From positions 1-29,465 of the forward strand of contig CAZWVA010000033.1 in assembly GCA_964636885.1 (NCBI GenBank): 29,465 nucleotides of DNA, given 5' to 3'. The position numbers and the translations under genes were made by a program. Within the stretch, counting starts at the first letter, position 1; each line of letters opens with the position of its first letter. Positions 1 through 8,674 of this stretch are shown piece after piece. The notes under the pieces were generated by a model. It was not told the origin of the DNA. It ran no database searches and saw only the letters and a program-made list of their open reading frames with translations. Origin of the DNA: CAZWVA01 sp964636885. GTDB taxonomy: Bacteria; Desulfobacterota_D; UBA1144; Nemesobacterales; CSP1-2.

Positions 1-1
1 G

Positions 2-52
2 GAGTATAGGGCTATGGCTATGGAACACAGAAAGATGGCCGAGGAGATGTAA
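2..52 (+). CDS. C-terminal end of an unidentified protein (5' end outside window)
   Basis: An open frame enters from the left edge and ends at TAA (50-52). The visible residues are EYRAMAMEHRKMAEEM, rich in Met, Glu and His. It lies just upstream of, and in the same direction as, the Cu/Ag efflux genes, so it may be the previous gene of that operon. A Met/His-rich tail would suit a metal-resistance accessory protein, but this is inference. Sixteen residues are too few to name a family. Confidence 0.45.
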   Translation, partial: EYRAMAMEHRKMAEEM

Positions 53-55
53 AAA

Positions 56-71
56 CCTCCTGGTGAGGAGG
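56..71 (+). other. Perfect hairpin between the upstream gene and the efflux operon
   Basis: CCTCCT (56-61) and AGGAGG (66-71) form a perfect 6-bp stem around the loop GGTG, four bases after the upstream stop codon. A second small inverted repeat, CTCCC/GGGAG, follows at 76-86. There is no T-run, so this is not a classical intrinsic terminator. It could be an mRNA processing or stability hairpin between cistrons. The AGGAGG arm has no start codon at usable distance. Confidence 0.35.
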
Positions 72-117
72 AACCCTCCCCGGGAGCCCACTATAGCATC
101 TCTTAGTGGAGGTAAAA

Positions 118-1374
118 ATGAAACCACTTTTGGAAGTGATAATTCTCACATTTGTCGTAACAGTAAACGCTTTTGCCGATGATACCATAACACTCAAGTC
201 GCTTGTTGAAGAAGCCTTACAAAACAACCCTGAAATAAAAGCGGCAAGAGCCGAATGGGAGGCGGCTACAAAGCGCCCATCTCAGGTAGGTTCTCTCCCA
301 GACCCAATGGTTGGAGTTGGATGGAGAAATGTAAGATTCGATCGTATAACCCTAAACAAAGACCCAAATAGTATGGTTACATTCTCCGTCTCACAAGAAT
401 TTCCCTTTCCGGGAAAGCTTGATCTTAGAGAAAAAATCGCCGAAGAAGAGGCACAGGCTCAAGAACAGTTTTATCAATCCACATTGAGAAGAGTTATCGC
501 TGATCTCAAAGAGGCCTATTACAACTGGTTCTTAGTTGATAAATCCATAGAGATCACCCTAAGGAATAAGGACCTTCTTGAAAAGTTTGTAAAAATTGCC
601 GAAGCCAAGTACGCAGTAGGAGAGGGAATACAGCAGGATGTGCTAAAAGCCCAAGTGGAGGTATCTAGGTTCATTGAACAGCTTAAGCTTCTTGAAGAAA
701 AGAAAGGAATCGTGGAAGCTAAAATAAGAAGTATTTTAAACCGTCCACCTGATTCTCCACTTGGAAAGCCAGAGGTTATAGAGAAATCACCCTTCACTTT
801 AACCATAGAAGAGCTTTATAAGCTTACTAAAGAGGGAGCTCCTACTCTTAAAGCGAAGAAGAATCTTATTGATAAGCAAGAAGAGGCTTTAAAGCTTGCC
901 AAGAGGGAATATTTCCCTGACTTTGCTCTAGGAGTTGCCCCGGCAATAATGGGGATGGAGCAAGGTGGAATAGAAGGTGCTTGGGAAGTAACACTAGGGG
1001 TAAAAGTACCACTTTACTTTTGGAGGAAACAAAGATTCGGGGTTCAGGAAGCAGCTTCACAGCTAAAAGCTGCAAAAGAGGACTATACCAACACAAATCA
1101 ATCCTTATTTTTTAGCGTTAAAGATCAATACCTGGTTGCTAAAACATCTGAGAATCTTCTCAAGCTTTTTGAAGAGGGAATAATACCACAGGCTACAGCT
1201 TCGCTTGAATCAGCAATTGCAGGATACCAGGTTGGGAATATAGATTTTCTTACGCTCCTAGACAACCTCGTAACCCTTTTTAACTTTGAACTCACGTATT
1301 ATACGCATCTTACAAACTACCAGATAGCACTGGCAAGGATAGAAGAAATTATTGATATGCCTTTAATCAAATAA
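118..1374 (+). CDS. TolC-family outer-membrane efflux channel (CusC/CzcC-like)
   Basis: Outer-membrane component of a tripartite heavy-metal efflux pump; trimers form the exit duct coupled to the RND pump encoded just downstream. The frame opens at GTG 106, but GGAGG at 108-112 sits five bases before ATG 118, and that ATG begins a clean signal peptide (MKPLLEVIILTFVVTVNAFA, cleavage near AFA-DD). I therefore start at 118, giving 418 aa, normal for the family. The mature protein shows the two-repeat layout of outer-membrane efflux proteins: long amphipathic helices rich in Glu, Lys and Ala, with the early SLPDPMVGVG stretch typical of CusC/CzcC-type proteins and a second helical repeat after about residue 235. 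The adaptor gene follows 27 bp later, so the two are surely co-transcribed. Substrate specificity is inferred from the pump. Confidence 0.9.
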   Translation: MKPLLEVIILTFVVTVNAFADDTITLKSLVEEALQNNPEIKAARAEWEAATKRPSQVGSLPDPMVGVGWRNVRFDRITLNKDPNSMVTFSVSQEFPFPGKLDLREKIAEEEAQAQEQFYQSTLRRVIADLKEAYYNWFLVDKSIEITLRNKDLLEKFVKIAEAKYAVGEGIQQDVLKAQVEVSRFIEQLKLLEEKKGIVEAKIRSILNRPPDSPLGKPEVIEKSPFTLTIEELYKLTKEGAPTLKAKKNLIDKQEEALKLAKREYFPDFALGVAPAIMGMEQGGIEGAWEVTLGVKVPLYFWRKQRFGVQEAASQLKAAKEDYTNTNQSLFFSVKDQYLVAKTSENLLKLFEEGIIPQATASLESAIAGYQVGNIDFLTLLDNLVTLFNFELTYYTHLTNYQIALARIEEIIDMPLIK

Positions 1375-1401
1375 ACCGAAGGCCAAAGGGAGTTTTAAGA
1401 C

Positions 1402-3012
1402 ATGAAAAAAGCGGATTCAAGAAAGATAATAAAGCTAAGTCTATTGGTGATCTTAATTCTTTTTGTATCGGTTTACGCCCTTTCTTACATGTCGAAAAAG
1501 GAGGAGGCGTATAAGGGACATGAGAACACCGCATCTGAGACGACGCCTATGGGCAAGGGGGGGATAGAAGAAAAGACGAATCATGAGGGGATGAATATGG
1601 AAGAAGGCAAAGCGATGGAGGTTCCTCAAAGTCCCAAGGGGTATACAGCGGTTCAGATAAGCCCTGAAAGACAACAACTCATAGGAGTAAAAACCGATAG
1701 AGTAGCTACCAGGAAGCTTGTAAGAGATATTAGAACAGTCGGAATAATTGAGGCTAATGAGACAAAAATCGCACGTGTGAGCATTAAATTCAGTGGATGG
1801 ATAAACGATGTGTTCGTAGATTATGTAGGGAAGTATGTGAGACGTGGGGAACCGCTCTTTACCGTTTATAGCCCAGAGCTTGTTTCTACTCAGCAAGAAT
1901 ATCTTCTTGCCCTAAGGGCAAAGGAATCATTTGGAAAGAGTTCGTTCTCCGAAATATCTTCCGGTGCTCAATCGCTACTCAAAGCCACACGTGAAAGGCT
2001 TCTTCTCTGGGACATTCCGGAAAGCGAGATAAGAAGAATCGAAAGAACCGGAAAACCTCTAAAATACCTAACTCTATTCTCCCCAATAAGCGGTTATGTC
2101 ACAAAGCGTGAGGCTTTTCCTCAAAAAATGATTACGCCAAATGACGTTGTATTTGAGATTGTGGATCTATCAACCGTATGGCTTCTTGGAGACATCTATG
2201 AATACGAACTTCCACTTGTAAAGGAAGGGCAAGAAGCAACACTCACTCTTTCTTACTATCCGGAAGAGACGTTCCAAGGGAAAGTTACCTACGTCTATCC
2301 CACTTTGGAGACGGCAACTAGAACCGTAAAAGTGAGGTTTGAGTTCAATAACGAAGATGCAAAACTAAAGCCGGGAATGTACGCAAATGTTAATTTAAAG
2401 ATCCCTCTTGGAGAGAGACTCTCTATATCAGAGGATTCCGTCATTGATACAGGAGAGAGAAAAATCGTATTTGTTGCAATGGGAGACGGCTATTTCGAGC
2501 CCAGAGAAATCAAGGTTGGACAAAAGGCTGAGGGCTATTATGAAGTTTTAAATGGATTAAAAGAGGGTGAACAAGTGGTAAGAAGCGCAGCCTTTCTCAT
2601 AGATTCGGAAAGCCGTCTTAAAGCTGCGCTAGAAACCTTTGGTATGCCAGGCATGCCGGGGATGGAACCTGTTTCTGAAGCTACAAAAGCGGCTCCAAAA
2701 GAAGTCAATATCTCCTTTTCAACAGATGGTGAATTCCCAAATGTAGGTGACAATACTTTTAAAATCACTTTGACTGACGTAGATGGGAATCCTATAAAAG
2801 ATGCCAAGATAGATATTCTACTTCACATGCCTCCTATGCCTTCTATGGGAATGCCCGCCATGAATATTTCAGCCGAAGGGAAGCCTACCAAAGACGGCTT
2901 CTATGTGGCGGAGGTTAACATCCCTATGGGTGGATCATGGCAGGTAAGGGTTACTGTGGTAAGACCCGGAAAGCCTCCCGTTTCTAAGGTTTTCGAGGTT
3001 AATGTAAGGTGA
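1402..3012 (+). CDS. CusB-type RND periplasmic adaptor with C-terminal YtkA/FixH-like domain
   Basis: Membrane-fusion adaptor linking the RND pump to the outer-membrane channel and, in the Cus family, passing Cu(I)/Ag(I) to the pump. A membrane anchor lies at residues 10-28. A Met/His-containing linker at about 35-75 has possible metal ligands (HEGMNMEEG). The HlyD/CusB core with barrel-sandwich and beta-barrel domains covers about 100-410; FSGWINDVFVDYVGKYV is the typical lipoyl-like half. After a Met-rich GMPGMPGM stretch, about 100 extra residues (434-536) form a beta-rich domain with LLHMPPMPSMGMPAM and a repeated 'MGGSWQVRV' pattern, resembling the YtkA/FixH-like domain. The protein is 536 aa, longer than classical CusB (about 400) because of this domain. 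It lies 17 bp upstream of the RND gene. Confidence 0.9.
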   Translation: MKKADSRKIIKLSLLVILILFVSVYALSYMSKKEEAYKGHENTASETTPMGKGGIEEKTNHEGMNMEEGKAMEVPQSPKGYTAVQISPERQQLIGVKTDRVATRKLVRDIRTVGIIEANETKIARVSIKFSGWINDVFVDYVGKYVRRGEPLFTVYSPELVSTQQEYLLALRAKESFGKSSFSEISSGAQSLLKATRERLLLWDIPESEIRRIERTGKPLKYLTLFSPISGYVTKREAFPQKMITPNDVVFEIVDLSTVWLLGDIYEYELPLVKEGQEATLTLSYYPEETFQGKVTYVYPTLETATRTVKVRFEFNNEDAKLKPGMYANVNLKIPLGERLSISEDSVIDTGERKIVFVAMGDGYFEPREIKVGQKAEGYYEVLNGLKEGEQVVRSAAFLIDSESRLKAALETFGMPGMPGMEPVSEATKAAPKEVNISFSTDGEFPNVGDNTFKITLTDVDGNPIKDAKIDILLHMPPMPSMGMPAMNISAEGKPTKDGFYVAEVNIPMGGSWQVRVTVVRPGKPPVSKVFEVNVR

Positions 3013-3029
3013 TAAAAGGAGAATAAGAG

Positions 3030-6000
3030 ATGATAGAAAAAGTAATCGAATATTCTTCCCGAAATCGCTTTTTGGTTTTTCTAATAATATTTTTTCTTAC
3101 AGTCTGGGGCATCTGGGCTCTAAAGAACACCCCACTCGATGCCATACCCGACCTCTCAGATACTCAAGTTATAATTTTTACAGATTGGCCCGGAAGAAGT
3201 CCTGATTTGGTCGAGGATCAAGTTACATATCCAATTACTACTATGCTACTCGCAGCTCCTAAAGTGACAGTTGTAAGGGGTATTTCAATGTTTGGATTCT
3301 CCTTCGTCTATGTTCTCTTTGAGGATGGAACCGATATCTACTGGGCAAGAAGCCGTGTGCTTGAATACCTAACCGGGCTTAGAGGAAAGCTCCCTGATGG
3401 GGTTAATCCTGTTTTAGGTCCCGATGCAACTGGCGTTGGATGGGTTTTTGAATACGCTCTTGTTGACGAGACCGGGAAATACGACCTTTCGGAACTCCGC
3501 TCGTTTCAGGACTGGTATCTGAGATATTGGCTTCAAAGCGTACCAGGGGTTGCAGAGGTTGGAAGTGTTGGGGGATTTGTAAAACAGTACCAGATAAACG
3601 TTGATCCAAATAAGCTCCTTGCCTATAACATTCCTTTAAAAACCGTTGTAGATGCAGTGAGAACAAACAACAACGATGTCGGGGGGAGAGTTATAGAGTG
3701 GACGGGAAGGGAATACATTGTACGTGGGAGAGGCTATGTAAGAACGCTCGATGATATAAGAAACATAGTCGTATCCGTGGACGGGCAGGGAACAGGAACA
3801 CCTGTTCTTCTTAGAGAACTGGCAGATGTACAACTGGGACCCGACATCCGTCGTGGTCTTGCAGAGATTGATGGAAAGGGAGAGGTGGTTGGAGGAATCG
3901 TGGTTGCACGATTTCGTGAAAACGCTCTGAATGTAATAAATAGAGTAAAAGGAAAGCTTGAAGAAGTTAAGGATGCTTTTCCAAAAGGGGTTAAACTCGT
4001 TACGACCTATGACCGCTCCGAACTCATTATAAAGTCTATAAGGACTCTTGTGCGTACTTTAATTGAGGAGAGCATAATTGTAAGTGTGGTTTGCATTGTA
4101 TTTCTCTACCACTTTAGATCCGCGCTTGTTGTTATTTTTACCCTCCCTTTTGCCGTCCTATTTTCTTTCATCCCTATGTACTATTTGAAGCTTACATCCA
4201 ACATCATGTCCTTAGGAGGAATTGCCATTGCAATAGGAGCTATGGTTGATGCCGCAATAGTTATTGTTGAGAATGTCCATAAGAGACTCGAACATTGGGA
4301 AGAAGAAGGGAAAAAGCGGAATAGACTAGATGTAATGATAGATGCCGCAAAAGAGGTGGGAAAGCCTATTTTCTTCGCCCTGCTTGTAATAACCGTTTCC
4401 TTCATTCCGGTTTTCTCACTTGAGTACCAGGAGGGAAGGCTTTTTAAACCACTTGCATTTACAAAGACCTTCGGTATGGCATTTGCTTCTGTTCTTTCTA
4501 TAACCCTTACATCCACTTTAATAGCTATCTTGGTTCGTGGGAAGATTACGCCTGAAAAGAAAAATCCTGTGAGCCGTTTCTTAATCTGGGCTTATGATCC
4601 GGTAGTTAGATTCGCATTGAGATCTAGAAAAACCATAGTTTTTGTAGCCCTTATCGTTCTTGCCATTACGATTCCGATATTCCTTAGACTAGGCTCTGAA
4701 TTTATGCCTCCCCTTTATGAAGGAGTGCTGCTGGACATGCCTATAACCACCCCCGGAATCTCCATTACAGAGGCAGGGAAATTCCTTCAACTTCGGGACA
4801 AGATTATTAAAGGATTTCCAGAGGTTCAAACGGTTTTTGGCAAAATAGGTAGGTCCGAGACATCTACTGATCCCGCTCCCCTTTCTATGGTTGAAACAAA
4901 CATAGTTTTAAAACCCGATCATGAATGGCGTAAGATTCCTCAAAAGCGTTGGTACTCAAGCTGGGCACCTAGGCCTCTTAAAAAAGTCCTTCGCCTCATC
5001 TGGCCTGAGGAGCGGACTATAACCTGGGAAGAACTCGTCAATGAAATGGACCAATCCCTTCGCTTCCCTGGCGCTACGAATGCGTGGACTATGCCTATAA
5101 AAAATAGGGTGGACATGCTAACGACCGGGATTAGAACCCCTATAGGGATAAAGATCTTTGGACCCGACCTTTCTAAAATCGAGGAGATAGGAAAGCAAAT
5201 TGAAGGTGTGCTTCAAGGAGTCCCCGGGACAAGAAGCGTCTATGCTGAAAGGGTAACTGGCGGATATTACATAGATTTTTCGATCCGGCGTGATGAAGCC
5301 GCACGCTACGGGCTTACGATAGGAGATGTAGAGGATGTGATTGAGGCGGCAATAGGAGGTGAGAGTATAACAACGACAATAGAGGGACGTGAGAGATATC
5401 CAGTCAATGTGAGATATGCACGGGAACTGCGGGATGAAATTAGAAAACTCCAAAGGGTTCTTGTTCCGACTCCGATAGGAGCACAGATTCCAATAGATCA
5501 GGTCGCGGATATTCGATTGAAGATGGGACCATCCGAGATAAGAACCGAGGAAGCAACTAAGGTCGGATATGTCTATGTAGATATAACCGGTAGAGACATA
5601 GGAAGATATGTCGAAGAGGCAAAAAAGGTTGTTGCAGAACGTGTAAAGCTTCCCCCTAAATATTACCTCACCTGGAGCGGACAATATGAATACATGTTGA
5701 GGGTAAGAGAACGTCTAAAGCTCGTTGTTCCTATTACTCTTCTTATAATTTTCGTACTTCTTTACCTGAATTTTAAAAGTGTCACGGAAACCCTGATAAT
5801 CCTCCTTTCCGTTCCTTTTGCTACAATTGGTGGTATATGGCTTATGTATCTTTTAGGTTATAACATGAGCGTTGCTACATGGGTAGGATTTATTGCCCTT
5901 GCCGGACTTGCCGCTCAAACCGGAGTAGTAATGATAATCTATCTCGATGAGTTCTATGAGAAAATGATTAAAGAAGGGAAAACAGGATGGGATAATCTAG

Positions 6001-6248
6001 CTAAGGCTATACATGATGGGGCCGTGCAGAGGGTTAGACCAAAAATGATGACCGTTATGGCAATGACTATGGGACTTCTTCCCCTTATGTGGAGTCACGG
6101 AGCAGGTGCGGATATGATGAAAAGAATCGCAGCCCCAATGATCGGGGGGCTTGTGACATCGACCATCCTTACCCTAGTCATAATCCCCGCTATATACGCA
6201 ATCTGGAAGGGAAGGTCTTTAGTAAACCATAAAGGGAGGAATGAGTGA
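3030..6248 (+). CDS. cusA: Heavy-metal RND efflux pump, CusA-like (Cu(I)/Ag(I))
   Basis: Inner-membrane proton-driven pump of the HME-RND family, 1072 aa, close to CusA/CzcA length (1040-1070). A TM helix at about 14-30 is followed by a large periplasmic loop, TM2-6 at about 340-500, a second loop, and the C-terminal TM bundle. TM4 carries GAMVDAAIVIVEN with Asp407, the family's proton-relay acid. The three periplasmic methionines that bind Cu(I)/Ag(I) in CusA have counterparts at Met570 (LLDMP), Met620 (PLSMVE) and Met695 (VDMLTTG). CzcA-type Zn/Co pumps lack this triad, so monovalent copper/silver is the likely substrate. An insertion at about 636-663 (WYSSWAPRPL...IWPEE) is a variant I recall from other CusA-like pumps. 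It follows the adaptor by 17 bp. Calling it cusA rests on motifs only. Confidence 0.92.
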   Translation: MIEKVIEYSSRNRFLVFLIIFFLTVWGIWALKNTPLDAIPDLSDTQVIIFTDWPGRSPDLVEDQVTYPITTMLLAAPKVTVVRGISMFGFSFVYVLFEDGTDIYWARSRVLEYLTGLRGKLPDGVNPVLGPDATGVGWVFEYALVDETGKYDLSELRSFQDWYLRYWLQSVPGVAEVGSVGGFVKQYQINVDPNKLLAYNIPLKTVVDAVRTNNNDVGGRVIEWTGREYIVRGRGYVRTLDDIRNIVVSVDGQGTGTPVLLRELADVQLGPDIRRGLAEIDGKGEVVGGIVVARFRENALNVINRVKGKLEEVKDAFPKGVKLVTTYDRSELIIKSIRTLVRTLIEESIIVSVVCIVFLYHFRSALVVIFTLPFAVLFSFIPMYYLKLTSNIMSLGGIAIAIGAMVDAAIVIVENVHKRLEHWEEEGKKRNRLDVMIDAAKEVGKPIFFALLVITVSFIPVFSLEYQEGRLFKPLAFTKTFGMAFASVLSITLTSTLIAILVRGKITPEKKNPVSRFLIWAYDPVVRFALRSRKTIVFVALIVLAITIPIFLRLGSEFMPPLYEGVLLDMPITTPGISITEAGKFLQLRDKIIKGFPEVQTVFGKIGRSETSTDPAPLSMVETNIVLKPDHEWRKIPQKRWYSSWAPRPLKKVLRLIWPEERTITWEELVNEMDQSLRFPGATNAWTMPIKNRVDMLTTGIRTPIGIKIFGPDLSKIEEIGKQIEGVLQGVPGTRSVYAERVTGGYYIDFSIRRDEAARYGLTIGDVEDVIEAAIGGESITTTIEGRERYPVNVRYARELRDEIRKLQRVLVPTPIGAQIPIDQVADIRLKMGPSEIRTEEATKVGYVYVDITGRDIGRYVEEAKKVVAERVKLPPKYYLTWSGQYEYMLRVRERLKLVVPITLLIIFVLLYLNFKSVTETLIILLSVPFATIGGIWLMYLLGYNMSVATWVGFIALAGLAAQTGVVMIIYLDEFYEKMIKEGKTGWDNLAKAIHDGAVQRVRPKMMTVMAMTMGLLPLMWSHGAGADMMKRIAAPMIGGLVTSTILTLVIIPAIYAIWKGRSLVNHKGRNE

Positions 6249-6343
6249 AGGCAATTAGGAGGAAGCTATTAGAGGTATAAAAATCAATCCAGGAAAACCA
6301 TGCCGGAGCTAAGACAATATCCTACAACAAAGGAGCGTGAGAA

Positions 6344-6910
6344 ATGAGGGCCTTTATAACGCTTATGGTTTTTATCATTCTAATAATTCTAGTATCTATC
6401 CTTTTCATTCACTCAGGTACATACAACATAGCCGCCACAAAACCCCACACGGGGATCGCAAGGTGGATATTTGGTACCGTGATGGAGAGGTCAGTTAAAT
6501 CCCGAGCGGATAGAATAACAGTACCTCCACTCGATGACGACTCCCTCGTACGGATCGGTTTCCATCACTATAAGGAGATGTGCGCTACCTGCCACGGTGC
6601 ACCTGGGGTTAAACCCTCTGAAATAGGAAAGGGGCTCAATCCAGAGCCGCCCGATCTTGTAGAGAAACTGAAAGAACATGGATGGAACGAAGCAGAGCTA
6701 TTCTGGATTATAAAGCACGGGATCAAGATGACAGGGATGCCCGCTTTTGGTCCAACCCATAGCGATGAAGAGATCTGGGGAATCGTGGCTTTCTTAAAGA
6801 GGCTTCCCGATCTATCCCCTGAAGGGTACCGAACCATGGAAAAAGCGGCAGAAGAAAAGCAATACGAACATGGCCACATACATAAGGATGGGATGGAACA
6901 CGGACACTGA
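6344..6910 (+). CDS. Membrane-anchored monohaem c-type cytochrome
   Basis: A 188-aa protein with an uncleaved N-terminal membrane anchor (about 4-25) and a periplasmic class I cytochrome c domain. The haem-binding CATCH is at 80-84, with His84 as proximal ligand, and Met132 in KMTGMPAFG is the likely distal ligand. 'EEIWGIVAFLKRLP' is the typical C-terminal helix of such domains. The last residues are His-rich (HGHIHKDGMEHGH), a possible metal-binding tail. AAGGAG lies about 8 bases before ATG 6344. Its position 95 bp after the Cu/Ag pump and before cytochrome-maturation-type genes suggests a periplasmic electron carrier in the same metal or redox cluster. Its partner is unknown. Confidence 0.9.
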   Translation: MRAFITLMVFIILIILVSILFIHSGTYNIAATKPHTGIARWIFGTVMERSVKSRADRITVPPLDDDSLVRIGFHHYKEMCATCHGAPGVKPSEIGKGLNPEPPDLVEKLKEHGWNEAELFWIIKHGIKMTGMPAFGPTHSDEEIWGIVAFLKRLPDLSPEGYRTMEKAAEEKQYEHGHIHKDGMEHGH

Positions 6911-6945
6911 GAGAAAGATGGAATCTCCCAGGAAGATACGTATAC

Positions 6946-7575
6946 TTGACAGTAGAACAACCGACAACTATCCTTCTAGAAGAAAACGAGAGGAGTCACA
7001 AATTGAGGATCCTAGGTACCATCTCTAAGTTAATTGCATTTGGGGCTATAGTAGTTCTTCTCGTTCTCCTCGGATATGCGGTCTTTGGGAGTAGGGTATC
7101 TCTACAACCCTCCCCACTTGTCGGATCAGAGGCTCCGGACTTTACTCTCAACCTTTTTAACGGAGACGTACTCAGGCTCTCGGATTTAAAGGGGAAAGCC
7201 GTGCTTTTAAACTTCTGGGCATCCTGGTGCGGTCCCTGTAAAGAAGAGGCACCTGCCCTTGAAGCCTCATGGGAGAGATACAAGGATAAAGGGGTCGTTT
7301 TTCTCGGAATCAACGTATGGGACGATAGAGAGAGTGCCCTTTCCTACCTAGACAGATTCGGCGGTGGATACCCAAATGGAATAGACCAAAAGGGCGAAAT
7401 AGCCGTTAACTATGGGGTAGCCGGGGTGCCAGAAACGTACTTTATTGACCCGTCGGGGAGGATTGTGAATAAATACACGGGGCTTCTTACAGAAGAGAGC
7501 ATCGATTATTTTCTAGGAAAAGCACTCTCATCTCCACAAAAAGACGAGCTAACCAAAAAGACGAATGCGGATTAA
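6946..7575 (+). CDS. TlpA/ResA-family membrane-anchored thiol-disulfide oxidoreductase
   Basis: Periplasmic thioredoxin-fold protein that reduces disulfides, typically in apocytochrome c or copper-delivery proteins. A cytoplasmic N-terminus and TM helix (about 28-47) precede a thioredoxin domain with NFWASWCGPCKEEAP and active-site Cys95/Cys98. The cis-Pro loop is in GVAGVPETYFID, as in TlpA/ResA/CcmG. It is 209 aa from a TTG start at 6946; I see no ATG or GTG upstream in frame. An AGGA at 6930-6933 is about 12 bases away, so start and initiation strength are uncertain. It overlaps the next gene, a CcmH-like protein, by 11 bp. This supports a role in cytochrome c maturation, though I cannot separate CcmG from ResA/TlpA by sequence. 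Confidence 0.88.
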   Translation: MTVEQPTTILLEENERSHKLRILGTISKLIAFGAIVVLLVLLGYAVFGSRVSLQPSPLVGSEAPDFTLNLFNGDVLRLSDLKGKAVLLNFWASWCGPCKEEAPALEASWERYKDKGVVFLGINVWDDRESALSYLDRFGGGYPNGIDQKGEIAVNYGVAGVPETYFIDPSGRIVNKYTGLLTEESIDYFLGKALSSPQKDELTKKTNAD

Positions 7576-8083
7576 TATGGTTAAGAAAAAAGGCAACTGT
7601 GTGTTTAGATGGGTTCCTTTTCTAATCGCCTTAACGGTGCTTTGCACCGGATTTCCGACATCCGATTCCCCGGCAGAAACCATCGATGATCGGGTAAGCG
7701 AGGTATCGAACCTCCTTATGTGCCCCGTATGCCAGGGGCAGACCGTGAAGGAATCCAACTCACAGCTCGCCAAGGATATGAGGGCAATAATCAAAAAGAA
7801 ACTCGAAGAGGGAAAATCCAAAGAGGAGATAATAGCCTACTTCGTGGATAGATACGGAGAGACTATACTGGCTGCCCCTCCAGCAAAGGGCACGAATTGG
7901 ATCCTTTGGCTTCTTCCCGCCTTTACGCTCCTTGCAGGCGGTATCGCGATAGTACTTTTTCTCTATTGGTCAAAGGGTGAGGAATCCGAAAAAATGGGGA
8001 AAAAGCCCGAAGAACCCTTAATCCGGGTCGAGCCTAAGTACGTTGAAGAGCTCGATAAGGAGCTTAGAAACCTTGAACCCTGA
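7565..8083 (+). CDS. ccmH: CcmH/CycL-like cytochrome c biogenesis thiol reductase
   Basis: CcmH proteins keep the CXXCH cysteines of apocytochrome c reduced for haem attachment. An N-terminal hydrophobic segment (about 15-31) serves as signal or anchor. The diagnostic motif LLMCPVCQGQTVKESNSQLA carries Cys53 and Cys56, and the LRxxIxxKLxxGxSxEEI-like helix pair and 'FVDRYGETIL' follow. A C-terminal TM helix (about 112-134) and a charged tail end the protein. At 172 aa it matches the short CcmH form without the TPR part. It overlaps the TlpA-like gene by 11 bp. ATG 7577 is an alternative start. No ccmF or haem-handling genes are visible here, so the rest of the Ccm system must lie elsewhere. 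Confidence 0.88.
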   Translation: MRINMVKKKGNCVFRWVPFLIALTVLCTGFPTSDSPAETIDDRVSEVSNLLMCPVCQGQTVKESNSQLAKDMRAIIKKKLEEGKSKEEIIAYFVDRYGETILAAPPAKGTNWILWLLPAFTLLAGGIAIVLFLYWSKGEESEKMGKKPEEPLIRVEPKYVEELDKELRNLEP

Positions 8084-8320
8084 CTAATACTCCTTACCAA
8101 TAGCCTCAAGTACCCTTTTTCCCGACGCGGTTAGGGCATACGTTATAACACCCCGTCCTTTTGCCTGTTCTTCAATTAGTCCCTCTGATACTAGAGATAC
8201 GATCTCATCTATCAGGGAATCCGCATCGGTATCCCATCTTTCTATCTCGCTATAAATGGACTGGAGTGTGGCTAGCTCCCCTTTAGAGATCGCTTTGAGG
8301 ATATCGTATTTGCTCATCAT
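8084..8320 (-). CDS. Small winged-helix-like DNA-binding protein (hypothetical)
   Basis: The likely product (about 78 aa from MMSKYDILKAISKGE) has a helix-turn-helix-like arrangement (LATLQSIYSEIERW ... SLIDEIVSLVSEGLIEE) followed by a wing-type end, GRGVITYALTASGKRVLEAI. The 'L..TxxGkrvL' ending is common in PadR/ArsR-like winged helices. The frame runs back to a TTG at 8386. However, the first residues look non-coding, and purine-rich GGGGGG and GGGAG stretches precede the ATGs at 8329, 8320 and 8317, so I chose 8320. It is the last gene after the ECF sigma and anti-sigma genes on the same strand and may be a transcriptional partner. The function is otherwise unknown. Confidence 0.6.
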   Translation of the reverse strand: MMSKYDILKAISKGELATLQSIYSEIERWDTDADSLIDEIVSLVSEGLIEEQAKGRGVITYALTASGKRVLEAIGKEY

Positions 8321-8432
8321 CTCCCGCATACCCCCCTTTTTAGGATGTAACTCATACATTCTATTCCAAATGGGATATGCACTCAAGTACGAAATTGGAC
8401 ATACCCCTTCTCTTAATATAAACCAATTGGGC

Positions 8433-8669
8433 TCACATCTTAATCTGGGACTTTAGGAACTCCCTAAGCCTTCTCCTTACATCAGAACTGACGAAGCTCC
8501 TTCCCTTTAGCCTCCCCGAAATCTCTAGCATCTTCCTGTATGTCCTTACAAACGCCTGGCACTCTGGACACTCCTCAAGATGCCTTTCGAGTTCCTCAAG
8601 GGTCTTATCGTCTAACTCCATATCTATGTAACCCATTATATTCTCAACCACGTCTCTACAAAGCGCCAT
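8433..8669 (-). CDS. Zinc-binding anti-sigma factor (zf-HC2/ZAS type)
   Basis: Short cytoplasmic anti-sigma factor expected to sequester the ECF sigma factor encoded directly upstream. The ZAS signature HLEECPEC gives His, Cys and Cys ligands, with a fourth Cys at the N-terminus (MALCRDVVENI) before the helical YIDMEL segment. No membrane segment follows, so this is a soluble anti-sigma whose zinc site could sense redox or metal stress. I start at ATG 8669, five bases after the sigma stop codon, because MALC is the usual family start; a GTG at 8687 overlapping the sigma gene by 13 bp is the alternative. The remaining protein is a short basic helix. Confidence 0.82.
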   Translation of the reverse strand: MALCRDVVENIMGYIDMELDDKTLEELERHLEECPECQAFVRTYRKMLEISGRLKGRSFVSSDVRRRLREFLKSQIKM

Positions 8670-8674
8670 TATCC

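Noticed and set aside
5118..5684. 188-aa minus-strand open frame
   Set aside because: It lies fully inside the RND pump gene on the opposite strand and resembles no protein; a shadow frame.
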